Both the position numbers and the translations under genes were made by a program. DNA of 6,417 nucleotides from NCBI GenBank assembly GCA_021779695.1, contig JAJYAE010000257.1, positions 1 through 6,417 on the forward strand, read 5' to 3'. Numbering within the stretch: position 1 is the first letter of the stretch; every line of letters starts with the position of its first letter. This DNA is from Acidobacteriota bacterium (GTDB lineage Bacteria > Acidobacteriota > Terriglobia > Terriglobales > Acidobacteriaceae). Shown here piece by piece: positions 1 through 5,610 of the stretch. Under the pieces are notes generated by a model, which saw only the letters and a program-made list of their open reading frames with translations, was not told the DNA's origin and did no database searches.

Positions 1-338
1 GCCAGCAGAACCAGCGCTCCCCGGTCCGATCCCTTCCGCCCCATCTTCCACTTGGTTTCCAGATCGTCCGCAAAATCCGCCGCGTCGTCGCCGCCCAGGT
101 TGTGCACCGTCACAATCGCGAGCTGTGCATTGGCCGCCGAGTGGTCCAGTTGCGCACACAGGCTGTCCAGTTGCGCAACCGCCTCAGGCGAAAGCACATG
201 CGCATAGTCGCTCACATAATCCGTGGGTTGCGGAAGATCCTTCACCTGCTCGGCCCGCGCGCTGGGGCCCAAAAGGCCCGCCCAGCCCGCCGCAAGCAGC
301 AGAAGTCCGCCAAAGAACATGCGGTGAAAAGCTTTCAT
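1..338 (-). CDS. TPM-domain (YgcG-type) secreted protein, N-terminal part, cut by left window edge
   Basis: Reading the minus strand from ATG at 338-336 gives 112 complete codons with no stop before the window ends, so only the N-terminus is visible. Residues 1-29 form a signal peptide: basic start (MKAFHR), a hydrophobic core rich in Leu, Ala and Gly, and a cleavage-like SARA/EQ junction after A29. Residues 35-112 match the TPM domain (TPM_phosphatase family): LPQPTDYVSDYAHVLSP, then an AIVTV strand, then the ETKWKMGRKGSDRGALVLLA segment that is the family hallmark. Such proteins are exported and usually membrane-anchored by a C-terminal helix that is not visible here; some homologues have phosphatase activity or assist membrane protein repair, but the role of this one is unknown. 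A GGAG Shine-Dalgarno ends 4 bases before the ATG. Identification of the domain is secure; the function is not. Confidence 0.85.
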   Translation of the reverse strand, partial: MKAFHRMFFGGLLLLAAGWAGLLGPSARAEQVKDLPQPTDYVSDYAHVLSPEAVAQLDSLCAQLDHSAANAQLAIVTVHNLGGDDAADFADDLETKWKMGRKGSDRGALVLL

Positions 339-352
339 CGCACTCCATTGTA
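339..352 (-). promoter_or_regulatory. Start region of TPM gene: TACAAT hexamer overlapping a short leader with GGAG
   Basis: On the minus strand TACAAT (352-347) is followed directly by GGAGTGCG and the ATG at 338. The hexamer matches a sigma-70 -10 element at 5 of 6 positions, but nothing like TTGACA lies 16-18 bases upstream (GAACTT is there). If it is the true -10, transcription would begin about at the start codon and the GGAG could not act as a ribosome site. Treat it as a weak promoter candidate; the GGAG itself is a credible ribosome-binding site if transcription starts further upstream. Confidence 0.3.
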
Positions 353-719
353 CGTGGCTCCCCATCAAAAAGTTCCAGCTGGCAACCCTTGCCCAACGGC
401 CCACATCCCTGCAAAATTCGAAGGTCCTGCGTGTGCGCGTCAGAAATGTGGCGGCTGATGCCTGTCTCCCGGTTGCGTCTTTCGCTTGAATCCGCTTGCC
501 TTGAGCTCACTCTGGCTCTTGCCTGGGGTTAGTCTGGTCGCGGCGTCGGAAGCTCCGCTTCGTGGTCGTACACACTCCCGCCGCCCGGCTAGGGGCCCTG
601 GTCGATTCCTTCGCCATCAGCGCCGTCTGCAACTCCTCCCGGCTCTCCTCCAACTGCTGAAGCGGTCCACCCGCGCTCCGTCCAGCTTCAAGCAGCCTTC
701 CCTACGCCAGCCTCTCCTC
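339..719. other. Gene-poor stretch between the TPM gene and the Flp terminator
   Basis: No frame on either strand shows a protein I can recognise. Open frames here (for example minus 510-184, or plus 486-746) are Arg/Pro/Ser-rich, lack good ribosome sites, and the minus one runs out of frame into the TPM gene. A short minus-strand frame near 700-530 reads like a fragment of a coiled coil (QQLEESREELQTALMAKES) but has no ATG start and no full domain; it could be a remnant. Otherwise this appears to be spacer and 5' leader sequence. Confidence 0.5.
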
Positions 720-755
720 AAAAAACACAAGAGGCGACCCACATAGGATCGCCTC
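720..755 (-). terminator. Rho-independent terminator of the Flp pilin gene
   Basis: On the minus strand, 22 bases after the pilin stop codon, GAGGCGA (755-749) pairs perfectly with TCGCCTC (737-731). Two further G-C pairs follow after one mismatch, around a 5-base loop. The stem is followed by TTGTG and then six T (725-720). This is a standard intrinsic terminator and suggests that the pilin gene is transcribed as a short unit ending here. Confidence 0.8.
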
Positions 756-776
756 CATCGCAGAACGAGAGCCTCA

Positions 777-1040
777 TTAATCGCTACCTCCGTCCCCACC
801 GCCATGACCGCCCGCCACAGGCGGCCCTCCCGGTGCGGAGGGCCCTGCAATCGCCGACGCAAGCTGCGACGTCGCCGCACTGTACACCCCTCCAATTGAC
901 TTCGCCATCTGCATTGAGGACGCCACAATTCCAAGCGCAATGATATGGATCAGCAGGGCATACTCAATCAGATCCTGGCCTTCTTCCGTTCTGAAGGCGC
1001 TCTTGATCCGACGCATCACCTTCACAATCAAAGAGTCCAT
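777..1040 (-). CDS. Flp/Fap-type (class IVb) pilin subunit, 87 aa
   Basis: This small protein has the hallmark of Flp pilins: a short basic leader (residues 1-21, with RRIK and FRTEEG) ending in Gly21, then QDLIEYALL, giving Glu at +5 and Tyr at +6 after the prepilin peptidase cut, and a single hydrophobic helix (about 27-45). Known members polymerise into tight-adherence (Tad) pili after processing by TadV/CpaA-type peptidases. The start was set at ATG 1040, since GAGG lies 7 bases upstream; a GTG at 1043 is possible but too close to it. Odd points are His32 inside the hydrophobic helix and a long Gly/Pro/Asp-rich tail (66-87, ending GGHGGGDGGSD), which makes it longer than many Flp subunits. 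No tad/cpa assembly genes lie nearby, so it may be an orphan subunit served from another locus. Family assignment is strong. Confidence 0.9.
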   Translation of the reverse strand: MDSLIVKVMRRIKSAFRTEEGQDLIEYALLIHIIALGIVASSMQMAKSIGGVYSAATSQLASAIAGPSAPGGPPVAGGHGGGDGGSD

Positions 1041-1055
1041 CACAAACCCTCTCTA
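1041..1055 (-). promoter_or_regulatory. Ribosome-binding site deciding the Flp pilin start
   Basis: The minus strand reads AGAGAGGGTTTGTG just before ATG 1040. The purine-rich GAGG is 7 bases from ATG 1040 but only 4 from the GTG at 1043, which favours the ATG and an 87-residue product. Confidence 0.55.
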
Positions 1056-1788
1056 AGCCATTCCAATTCCGCAGCGGCCCGCACATCTGGGTTCACCCTT
1101 CCATGCCGCAGCCGATCACAATGAAGAAGCACCCGCCACGCTTCTCCTGCAACTATCCGAAGTATTCTCCCTATTCCCCTTGCTGGGAATACCGCCAACG
1201 TATCGGGCTTTGCTGCTTTGGTACCGTCTGCCAAAGTGACCATGGCATCCAGCCCGTGTCCTTGCAGGGTGATGCCCGTACTCGCTCCCTGCGCTCAAAC
1301 CTCAGGCGCCATCAGTGGCTCGGCTGTTCGGAGCTTTCCGGAAAGCGTCTCGTCTCCAGGGCTCTCTTGAATGCACAAGGTGGTTTGTCGGCGCACCGTT
1401 GCGATCTCAGCTCCGACCGAAAGCGTGCTGATTTAAGGGTTCCATCGACGATTGCCTGTCTGCCGCCAAATCCGATGCCGACCTCCCGAATCAGCTTCAG
1501 GGTCAACCAAGGGCGGCGCAGGACCTCTTCCTGTCCTTCGACAAAGACCGCCCCCATTCGACTTGAAGAGCAGTGCCTCAACTCAGCGCCGCGACTGACA
1601 CCTCGCATCCTTCAGCCGGTCAGATGCCACGGGCAAACCCCGGCAGTGAAGAAACCTGTCAAGCCGCCAGCCCCGCCCGCGCGCGCCAATCCCTTCATTC
1701 CATTGCAGAAAAAACTTTGCGCAGCTTTGCACTCTGATTTCCTTAAAAGCGCACAATAATACATAAGCCTGAGAACCGAGCCCTTACC
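1044..1788. other. Long gene-poor stretch upstream of the Flp pilin gene
   Basis: I see no intact recognisable gene here. Open frames exist on both strands (plus 1103-1759; minus 1608-1312, 1298-1116 and 1243-1040), but none carries a known domain and most lack a credible ribosome site. Their compositions look like random GC-rich reading. One minus-strand frame around 1290-1190 reads GITLQGHGLDAMVTLADG and faintly recalls an IPT/TIG-like beta-sandwich strand pattern, which would fit a decayed gene, but this is a guess. The region probably holds the Flp promoter and possibly relics; I could not identify a strong -35/-10 pair for flp. Confidence 0.45.
1172..1191. repeat. Perfect 7-bp inverted repeat upstream of the Flp gene
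   Basis: TATTCCC (1172-1178) and GGGAATA (1185-1191) are exact reverse complements separated by 6 bases. The centre lies about 140 bases upstream of the pilin start on its strand. No T-run follows on either strand, so it is not a terminator; it could be an operator or a chance palindrome. Confidence 0.4.
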
Positions 1789-1809
1789 GGCCCGCGTCTC
1801 GGGCCTTTT
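1789..1809 (+). terminator. Orphan Rho-independent terminator-like hairpin
   Basis: GGCCCG (1789-1794) and CGGGCC (1800-1805) pair perfectly around a 5-base loop and are followed by TTTT, then CATTT. This is a good intrinsic terminator for plus-strand transcription, yet no plus-strand gene ends upstream of it. It may end a small RNA or a remnant transcript, or act as a leader attenuator for the peptidase gene downstream. Confidence 0.6.
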
Positions 1810-2055
1810 CATTTCCAGGAGACCCGCGCCATGCCAACAACCTTCACATCTGGTCCGATGTCCGTCCCAGTCCGTACCCTCGGTTCAAGATGTCAGGGAT
1901 CCGACCGGTCCGTACCCACGCCACCCCCCTACCCCCCTAAATTTATTTGCACTTTTCCACATTTTCTTTGCATGTTTTTGCCGTACCAGATTCGTCTTAT
2001 CTTCGCTTTTTAGTTTTCCAAGTCGCCACTGCCCAGCCTCTACACTAAGGAAGTC
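1810..2055 (+). promoter_or_regulatory. Upstream region of oligopeptidase B with T-rich tract and candidate -10
   Basis: This stretch contains no supported gene. From left to right it has two GTCCGTACCC repeats (1870-1879, 1908-1917), a C-rich run with CCCCCCTA in tandem (about 1924-1939), and a strongly T-rich block (1939-2018) unlike the GC-rich surroundings. TTTGCA occurs at 1946-1951 and 1967-1972, 21 bases apart. TACACT (2041-2046) resembles a -10 box, followed by the Shine-Dalgarno AAGGAAG and the ATG at 2056. No TTGACA-like -35 sits 17 bases before TACACT, so the promoter position is uncertain. Confidence 0.35.
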
Positions 2056-4149
2056 ATGTCCGATCTGATCGCACCCATCGCCCGCAAGCACCACACCGAA
2101 CAGCAACTCCACGGCATCACTCTGACCGACGACTACGCCTGGCTCCGCCAGAAAGACGATCCCGCCGTCACCGAGTACCTTGACGCAGAGAATGCCTACG
2201 CGGAGGCAAACCTCGCCCCGCTCGCATCGCTTCGCGAAGACCTCTACCGCGAGATGCTCAGCCACATCCAGCAAACCGATGTCTCCGTGCCGTACTTCGA
2301 CGACGGCTACTGGTACCACACCCGCACGCAGGAAGGCCTCCAGTACGCCATCCTCTGCCGCCGTCCCGGCACCGCGGCGGAGCGCCCCGGCGACTCCACT
2401 CCTGAAGAGATCGTCCTCGACGGCAACCAGCTCGCCGAAGGGCACGCCTTCTTCGCCATCGGAGACGTCTCCATCCCCGACGACGGCCGCTGGGTTGCCT
2501 ACACCACAGACACCACCGGCTTCCGCCAGTACACCCTCCGCATCAAAGACATGACCACCGGCGAAACCCTCCCCGGCGTCGTCGAGCGCGTCGGCTCCGT
2601 TGTCTGGGCGGCCGACAATCGCACCCTCTTCTACACCGTTGAAGACGAAGTCCAGAAGCGCCAGTACCAGCTCTGGCGGCACACGCTCGGCACGCCGCAC
2701 GCGCAGGACGTGCTTGTCTACCAGGATGAAGATGAGCGCTTCAATCTTGGTGTGGGCCGCACGCGCGACGGCATGTACCTGATTCTCGAATCCTCCAGCC
2801 ACATCACCACGGAGGCGCATTTCCTCCGCGCCGACGACCCCACCAGCGCCTTCCAACTCATCGCGCCTCGCCGCGACGATCACGAATACTCCGTTGATCA
2901 CCGCAACGGCCGCTGGTACATCCGCACCAACGACAAGGGCCGCAACTTCCGCCTTGTCACCGCTCCGGAAAATGCTCCGGACGAAGCCAACTGGACCGAG
3001 CTTTTGCCCCACCGCGAGCAGATCATGCTCGAAGACATTGATCTATTTGCCGGCTTCTTCATCGCCTGCGAGCGCGAGGCAGGCCTGCCGCGCCTGCGCC
3101 TCTGGCACTTCGCGGGCGAAGGCCCCGCCGCCACGCCCTCCGGAGAAATCGCCTTTCCTGAGCCGGCCTACTCCGCCAGCCCGCATATCAACCGCGTCTT
3201 CGACACAACGACCTTCCGCTACGCCTATCAGTCGCTCGTCTCGCCCAACTCTGTGTACGAGTACGACCTCGCCAGCGGCGGGTCCACGCTGCTCAAGCAG
3301 GTTGAGATTCCGGGCGGCTTCGATCGCGCCCTCTATCAAAGCGAGCGCATTCAAGCCACCGCGCCCGACGGCGTGCAGGTGCCTGTCTCCATCGTCTACC
3401 GCAAAGACAAGCGCACGCCCGGCAGGAACCCGCTGTACGTCTACGGCTACGGCTCCTACGGTTACGCTTTGCCGCTCGGCTTCAACTCCAACCGCCTCGC
3501 CCTGCTTGACCGCGGCGTCGTTCTCGCCTACGCGCACATCCGCGGCGGCGGCGATCTGGGCGATCCCTGGCATGACGCGGGCAAGATGCTCGTCAAGCGC
3601 AACACCTTCACCGACTTCATCGCCTGCGTCGAGCACCTCACCGCCGCGGGCTACGGCGACCCCGCGCGCGTCGCCATCGAGGGTGGCTCCGCCGGCGGCC
3701 TGCTGATGGGCGCGGTCACCAACATGCGCCCCGAACTCTTCCGCGCTGTCGTCTCCCACGTGCCCTTCGTCGACGTGATGAACACCATGCTCGATGCCTC
3801 GCTCCCGCTCACCGTGCCCGAATACGAGGAGTGGGGCGACCCAAACCAGGAAGAGTACTTCCGCTACATGCTCAGCTACTCGCCGTATGACAATCTGCGC
3901 CGCACAGCGTATCCGGCGATGCTGGTGAAGACCTCACTCCACGACAGCCAGGTGATGTATTGGGAGCCGGCCAAGTATGTCGCAAAGCTGCGCACGCTCA
4001 AGACGGACGCGAATCCGCTCCTGCTCGTCACTAACATGCAGGCAGGCCATGGCGGCGCCAGCGGCCGCTACGACTATCTGAAAGAAATTGCCTTCGACTA
4101 TGCCTTCCTGCTGCGCGAGCTCGGCCTCGTGGAATCCAGCAAAGCCTGA
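2056..4149 (+). CDS. ptrB: Oligopeptidase B (protease II, S9A family serine peptidase), 697 aa
   Basis: The product cleaves short peptides after Arg or Lys and is usually cytosolic; no signal peptide is seen here. The N-terminus (IAPIARKHHTEQQLHG, then DDYAWLRQKDDP) is typical of the S9A family. Residues of about 70-410 correspond to the beta-propeller that excludes large substrates, and 420-690 to the alpha/beta-hydrolase domain. The catalytic triad is visible: Ser545 in GGSAGG, Asp630 in SLHDSQ and His665 in AGHGGASGRYD. Their spacing (85 and 35) equals that of the E. coli enzyme as I recall it (Ser532, Asp617, His652). YGYGSYG (463-469) supplies the oxyanion Tyr465. Glu589 and Glu591 in VPEYEEWG align with the glutamates that give S1 preference for basic residues in Salmonella OpdB. 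Length matches the family (about 690). AAGGAAG precedes the ATG by three bases. It stands alone, convergent with lolA. Identification is very secure. Confidence 0.96.
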   Translation: MSDLIAPIARKHHTEQQLHGITLTDDYAWLRQKDDPAVTEYLDAENAYAEANLAPLASLREDLYREMLSHIQQTDVSVPYFDDGYWYHTRTQEGLQYAILCRRPGTAAERPGDSTPEEIVLDGNQLAEGHAFFAIGDVSIPDDGRWVAYTTDTTGFRQYTLRIKDMTTGETLPGVVERVGSVVWAADNRTLFYTVEDEVQKRQYQLWRHTLGTPHAQDVLVYQDEDERFNLGVGRTRDGMYLILESSSHITTEAHFLRADDPTSAFQLIAPRRDDHEYSVDHRNGRWYIRTNDKGRNFRLVTAPENAPDEANWTELLPHREQIMLEDIDLFAGFFIACEREAGLPRLRLWHFAGEGPAATPSGEIAFPEPAYSASPHINRVFDTTTFRYAYQSLVSPNSVYEYDLASGGSTLLKQVEIPGGFDRALYQSERIQATAPDGVQVPVSIVYRKDKRTPGRNPLYVYGYGSYGYALPLGFNSNRLALLDRGVVLAYAHIRGGGDLGDPWHDAGKMLVKRNTFTDFIACVEHLTAAGYGDPARVAIEGGSAGGLLMGAVTNMRPELFRAVVSHVPFVDVMNTMLDASLPLTVPEYEEWGDPNQEEYFRYMLSYSPYDNLRRTAYPAMLVKTSLHDSQVMYWEPAKYVAKLRTLKTDANPLLLVTNMQAGHGGASGRYDYLKEIAFDYAFLLRELGLVESSKA

Positions 4150-4209
4150 GCCGCCGCGCTCCAGGCGAAAACGGGCAGGGAAGTCGGAAGATTGACAGAA
4201 GAATGAGAA

Positions 4210-4236
4210 CCGGTGCGGAAGCCGCTGCTACACCGG
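4210..4236 (-). terminator. Hairpin with U-rich tail at the lolA stop codon
   Basis: On the minus strand CCGGTG (4236-4231) can pair with CACCGG (4215-4210), enclosing an inner GCGG-CTT-CCGC hairpin; the lolA stop codon TAG lies in the bulge. The minus strand continues TTCTCATTCTTC, a T-rich but interrupted tail. This may be the terminator of the lolA transcript. The imperfect tail and bulge keep confidence moderate. No clear terminator for the convergent peptidase gene was seen in the short gap 4150-4209. Confidence 0.45.
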
Positions 4237-4950
4237 CGGCAGGGCATCAACCACCGGCACGCCCGCTGGTGCTTTGAACTGGAAGAGCCCCGCCGCCACC
4301 GGCACGTTCGGTTGCTCCGCCGTAAAGACGAATCGCGTCACGGATCCATCCATCTCTTCCACCTCAATCGTGTGGATCGATCCTTCGGCTGTCACCGTCA
4401 GGGTCAGGCGCCGCACGCGCTGCTCCAGGCCTTTCGGCTGCCCCGTCAGCGTGAACTCGCCGTTCGGAACTTGCGTCATCGTCAGGTGGTTCAGCTCCTT
4501 CGCCAGTTGCGTGTGCCCCAGCAGAAAACGCAGCGGCGAGCGCAGGTCGTCCAGCTTGCTCGCCGCAAGCCGCTGCACCTGCGGATCGCCCTGCGTGTAG
4601 AACCACGCATACTTGCCGTCCAGCAGAAACAGCTTGCCCGCCGGCGACGAGTAATCCCAGCGCATCCGTCCCGGCTTCAGCAGCAGCAGCGTGCCGCTCT
4701 CCGTCCGTGACATGCCCATGCCTTCATAGCTCTCCGTGAAGTGGGTCTTGAGCGAGTGCAGTTCGTTGTAGTGCCGGTCCACGCGCTGCGCCAGCGTATC
4801 CGCCGTCAGCGGCTGCTGCGCCGCGGCCCGGGCTCCCAACAGCGCAGGCGCCGCCATCAGCCAGCACGCAAGCGCCCAACGCGCAGCGCGCCTTTCAGCG
4901 CGCAGCACTCCCAGACCGCAGTGTTTCCATCGGATTGTTGCAGCCGTCAT
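4228..4950 (-). CDS. LolA-type outer-membrane lipoprotein carrier protein, 240 aa
   Basis: Residues 1-44 form a long export signal: a basic region (RAERRAAR), a hydrophobic core (WALACWLMAAPALLGA) and an ARAAA/QQ cleavage-like site. The mature part follows the LolA pattern: a helix (LAQRVDRHYNELHSLKTHFTES), GTLLLLKPGRMRWDYSSPAGK, LFLLDGKYAWFY, a QVQR strand, a central SPLRFLLG segment, and a late IEVEEMDGSVTRFVF strand. LolA proteins are periplasmic half-barrels that carry lipoproteins from the LolCDE complex to the outer membrane, and mature length (about 195) fits. The open frame continues upstream of the ATG, but that part overlaps the pilin gene and is non-coding; the start was set at 4950 because ATGA overlaps the pilin stop. 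No strong Shine-Dalgarno precedes it, which suits coupling to pilin translation. It could also be a LolA-fold protein with another cargo. Confidence 0.9.
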   Translation of the reverse strand: MTAATIRWKHCGLGVLRAERRAARWALACWLMAAPALLGARAAAQQPLTADTLAQRVDRHYNELHSLKTHFTESYEGMGMSRTESGTLLLLKPGRMRWDYSSPAGKLFLLDGKYAWFYTQGDPQVQRLAASKLDDLRSPLRFLLGHTQLAKELNHLTMTQVPNGEFTLTGQPKGLEQRVRRLTLTVTAEGSIHTIEVEEMDGSVTRFVFTAEQPNVPVAAGLFQFKAPAGVPVVDALPPV

Positions 4951-5486
4951 TGCACCATCACGGTGCAATTGGTGCCGCCCGCCGGGTCGGCCTTCATCGC
5001 GCCGCCGGAGTCCAGGCAAAAGCCGCGGTCGCCCGTCTTGCCCAGCGTCGCCGGTACCGCCGTCGCCGTGTAGCTCGTCACCCGCTCCGAGTTGTTGACG
5101 TTCACCTTGGTGCAGTTTGTGATGTTGAAGATGTAACCCGACTTGATCCCCGTCGCCAGCTCGCCGTTGATCACCTGTGCGGCCGTCGCACTCGGCGGCC
5201 CGGCATTGGGATCGCCCGCCAGCGCCTGCAGTGTGCAGGCATAGCCGCTCGTCGGATACGTCGACTCGTACATCGACTCCGCTTCCTGAATCGTCTGCAG
5301 CGACTTCTGCGCGGAAAGCTCGTTGGCGTGCTTGCGAATCTTGCCCGCCGTAGGAATCGCGACAAGCATCAGAATCAGAATGATGGAGATGACAATCAGC
5401 AACTCCATCAGCGTGAAGCCGTTGGCTGCCACCCTCGGGCGGCCGTCGCGTCGGGAGTTGCATTGCATTATGAGCGTGCGCTTCAT
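4947..5486 (-). CDS. Prepilin-type protein (type IV pilin / GspG-like pseudopilin), 179 aa
   Basis: The protein has a 23-residue basic leader ending AANG, then FTLMELLIVISI and more hydrophobic residues up to AIP (24-45). This is the N-methylation/cleavage motif, with Glu28 at +5, that prepilin peptidase cuts after Gly23. A helix with KHANELSAQKSLQTIQEAES follows, then a globular part with GYACTLQALAG, IKSGYIFNITNC, TGDRGFCLDSGG and TNCTVMVQ. Four cysteines (84, 125, 157, 174) could form two disulfides in the periplasm. Such proteins build type IV pili or type II secretion pseudopili at the inner membrane; which one cannot be told, because no other assembly gene is present. The start at 5486 has AGGAG ten to eleven bases upstream, inside a small hairpin. 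The stop TGA overlaps the lolA ATG, implying an operon. An internal ATG at residue 7 is a less likely start. Confidence 0.92.
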   Translation of the reverse strand: MKRTLIMQCNSRRDGRPRVAANGFTLMELLIVISIILILMLVAIPTAGKIRKHANELSAQKSLQTIQEAESMYESTYPTSGYACTLQALAGDPNAGPPSATAAQVINGELATGIKSGYIFNITNCTKVNVNNSERVTSYTATAVPATLGKTGDRGFCLDSGGAMKADPAGGTNCTVMVQ

Positions 5487-5487
5487 G

Positions 5488-5502
5488 GGAGTCCCACTCC
5501 TC
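5488..5502 (-). promoter_or_regulatory. Ribosome-binding site of the pilin gene within a hairpin
   Basis: On the minus strand GAGGAGT precedes GGG and ACTCC, then C and the ATG at 5486. GGAGT (5500-5496) and ACTCC (5492-5488) pair perfectly with a 3-base loop, so the Shine-Dalgarno can be hidden in a 5-bp stem directly before the start. Linear spacing from GGAG to ATG is 10 bases, slightly long. Confidence 0.4.
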
Positions 5503-5565
5503 GTTCCACGGACAGGAGCGATGCCCCGCCCGAGAGAATCCTACATGGGTTAGACGCGAAAGGGA

Positions 5566-5610
5566 AATGCTCCGCTCACAAACGGTTCCCTCACAATCGG
5601 TTCCGTCACA
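5566..5610. repeat. Three-copy 15-bp tandem repeat between protease and pilin genes
   Basis: Plus-strand units are AATGCTCCGCTCACA (5566-5580), AACGGTTCCCTCACA (5581-5595) and ATCGGTTCCGTCACA (5596-5610). The last two differ at 2 of 15 positions; the first is more diverged but keeps the phase and the TCACA end. On the coding (minus) strand each unit starts with TGTGA. The first minus-strand unit contains the last Met codon's TG and the stop codon of the CPBP gene; the rest lies in the 119-base gap before the pilin. Confidence 0.7.

Noticed and set aside
128..180. 13-base direct repeat (TGCGCAACTGGAC on the minus strand) in the TPM gene
   Set aside because: It encodes two AQLD helical turns within a normal-length helix; probably repeated codon use rather than a mobile or regulatory repeat.
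530..700. Minus-strand coiled-coil-like fragment (QQLEESREELQTALMAKES)
   Set aside because: No ATG or plausible start in frame before it, bounded by stops, and located just after the Flp terminator; at most a remnant.
1040..1243. 67-codon minus-strand frame whose TGA overlaps the flp start codon region
   Set aside because: The overlap suggests coupling, but flp has its own ribosome site and the frame has no recognisable domain and no clear ribosome site.
1831..2013. 60-codon plus-strand frame with AGGAGA nine bases before its ATG
   Set aside because: The ribosome site is attractive, but the product spans the C-run and the T-rich block, so its Pro-rich middle and hydrophobic end simply mirror base composition. 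Could be revisited if ribosome profiling shows translation.
1885..3012. 375-codon open frame on the minus strand across the ptrB 5' half
   Set aside because: It lies opposite a certain gene whose codons are strongly C/G-ended, which removes stops on the other strand. The predicted protein is Val/Gly/Ala-rich with no recognisable domain.
2894..3706. 270-codon plus-strand frame and 238-codon minus-strand frame within ptrB
   Set aside because: Low-complexity Ser/Pro/Thr/Arg or Val/Ala/Gly translations overlapping the catalytic domain of oligopeptidase B; codon-bias shadows.
4215..4225. GCGG-AAG-CCGC as a plus-strand terminator for ptrB
   Set aside because: The stem is only 4 bp on its own and no T-run follows on the plus strand.
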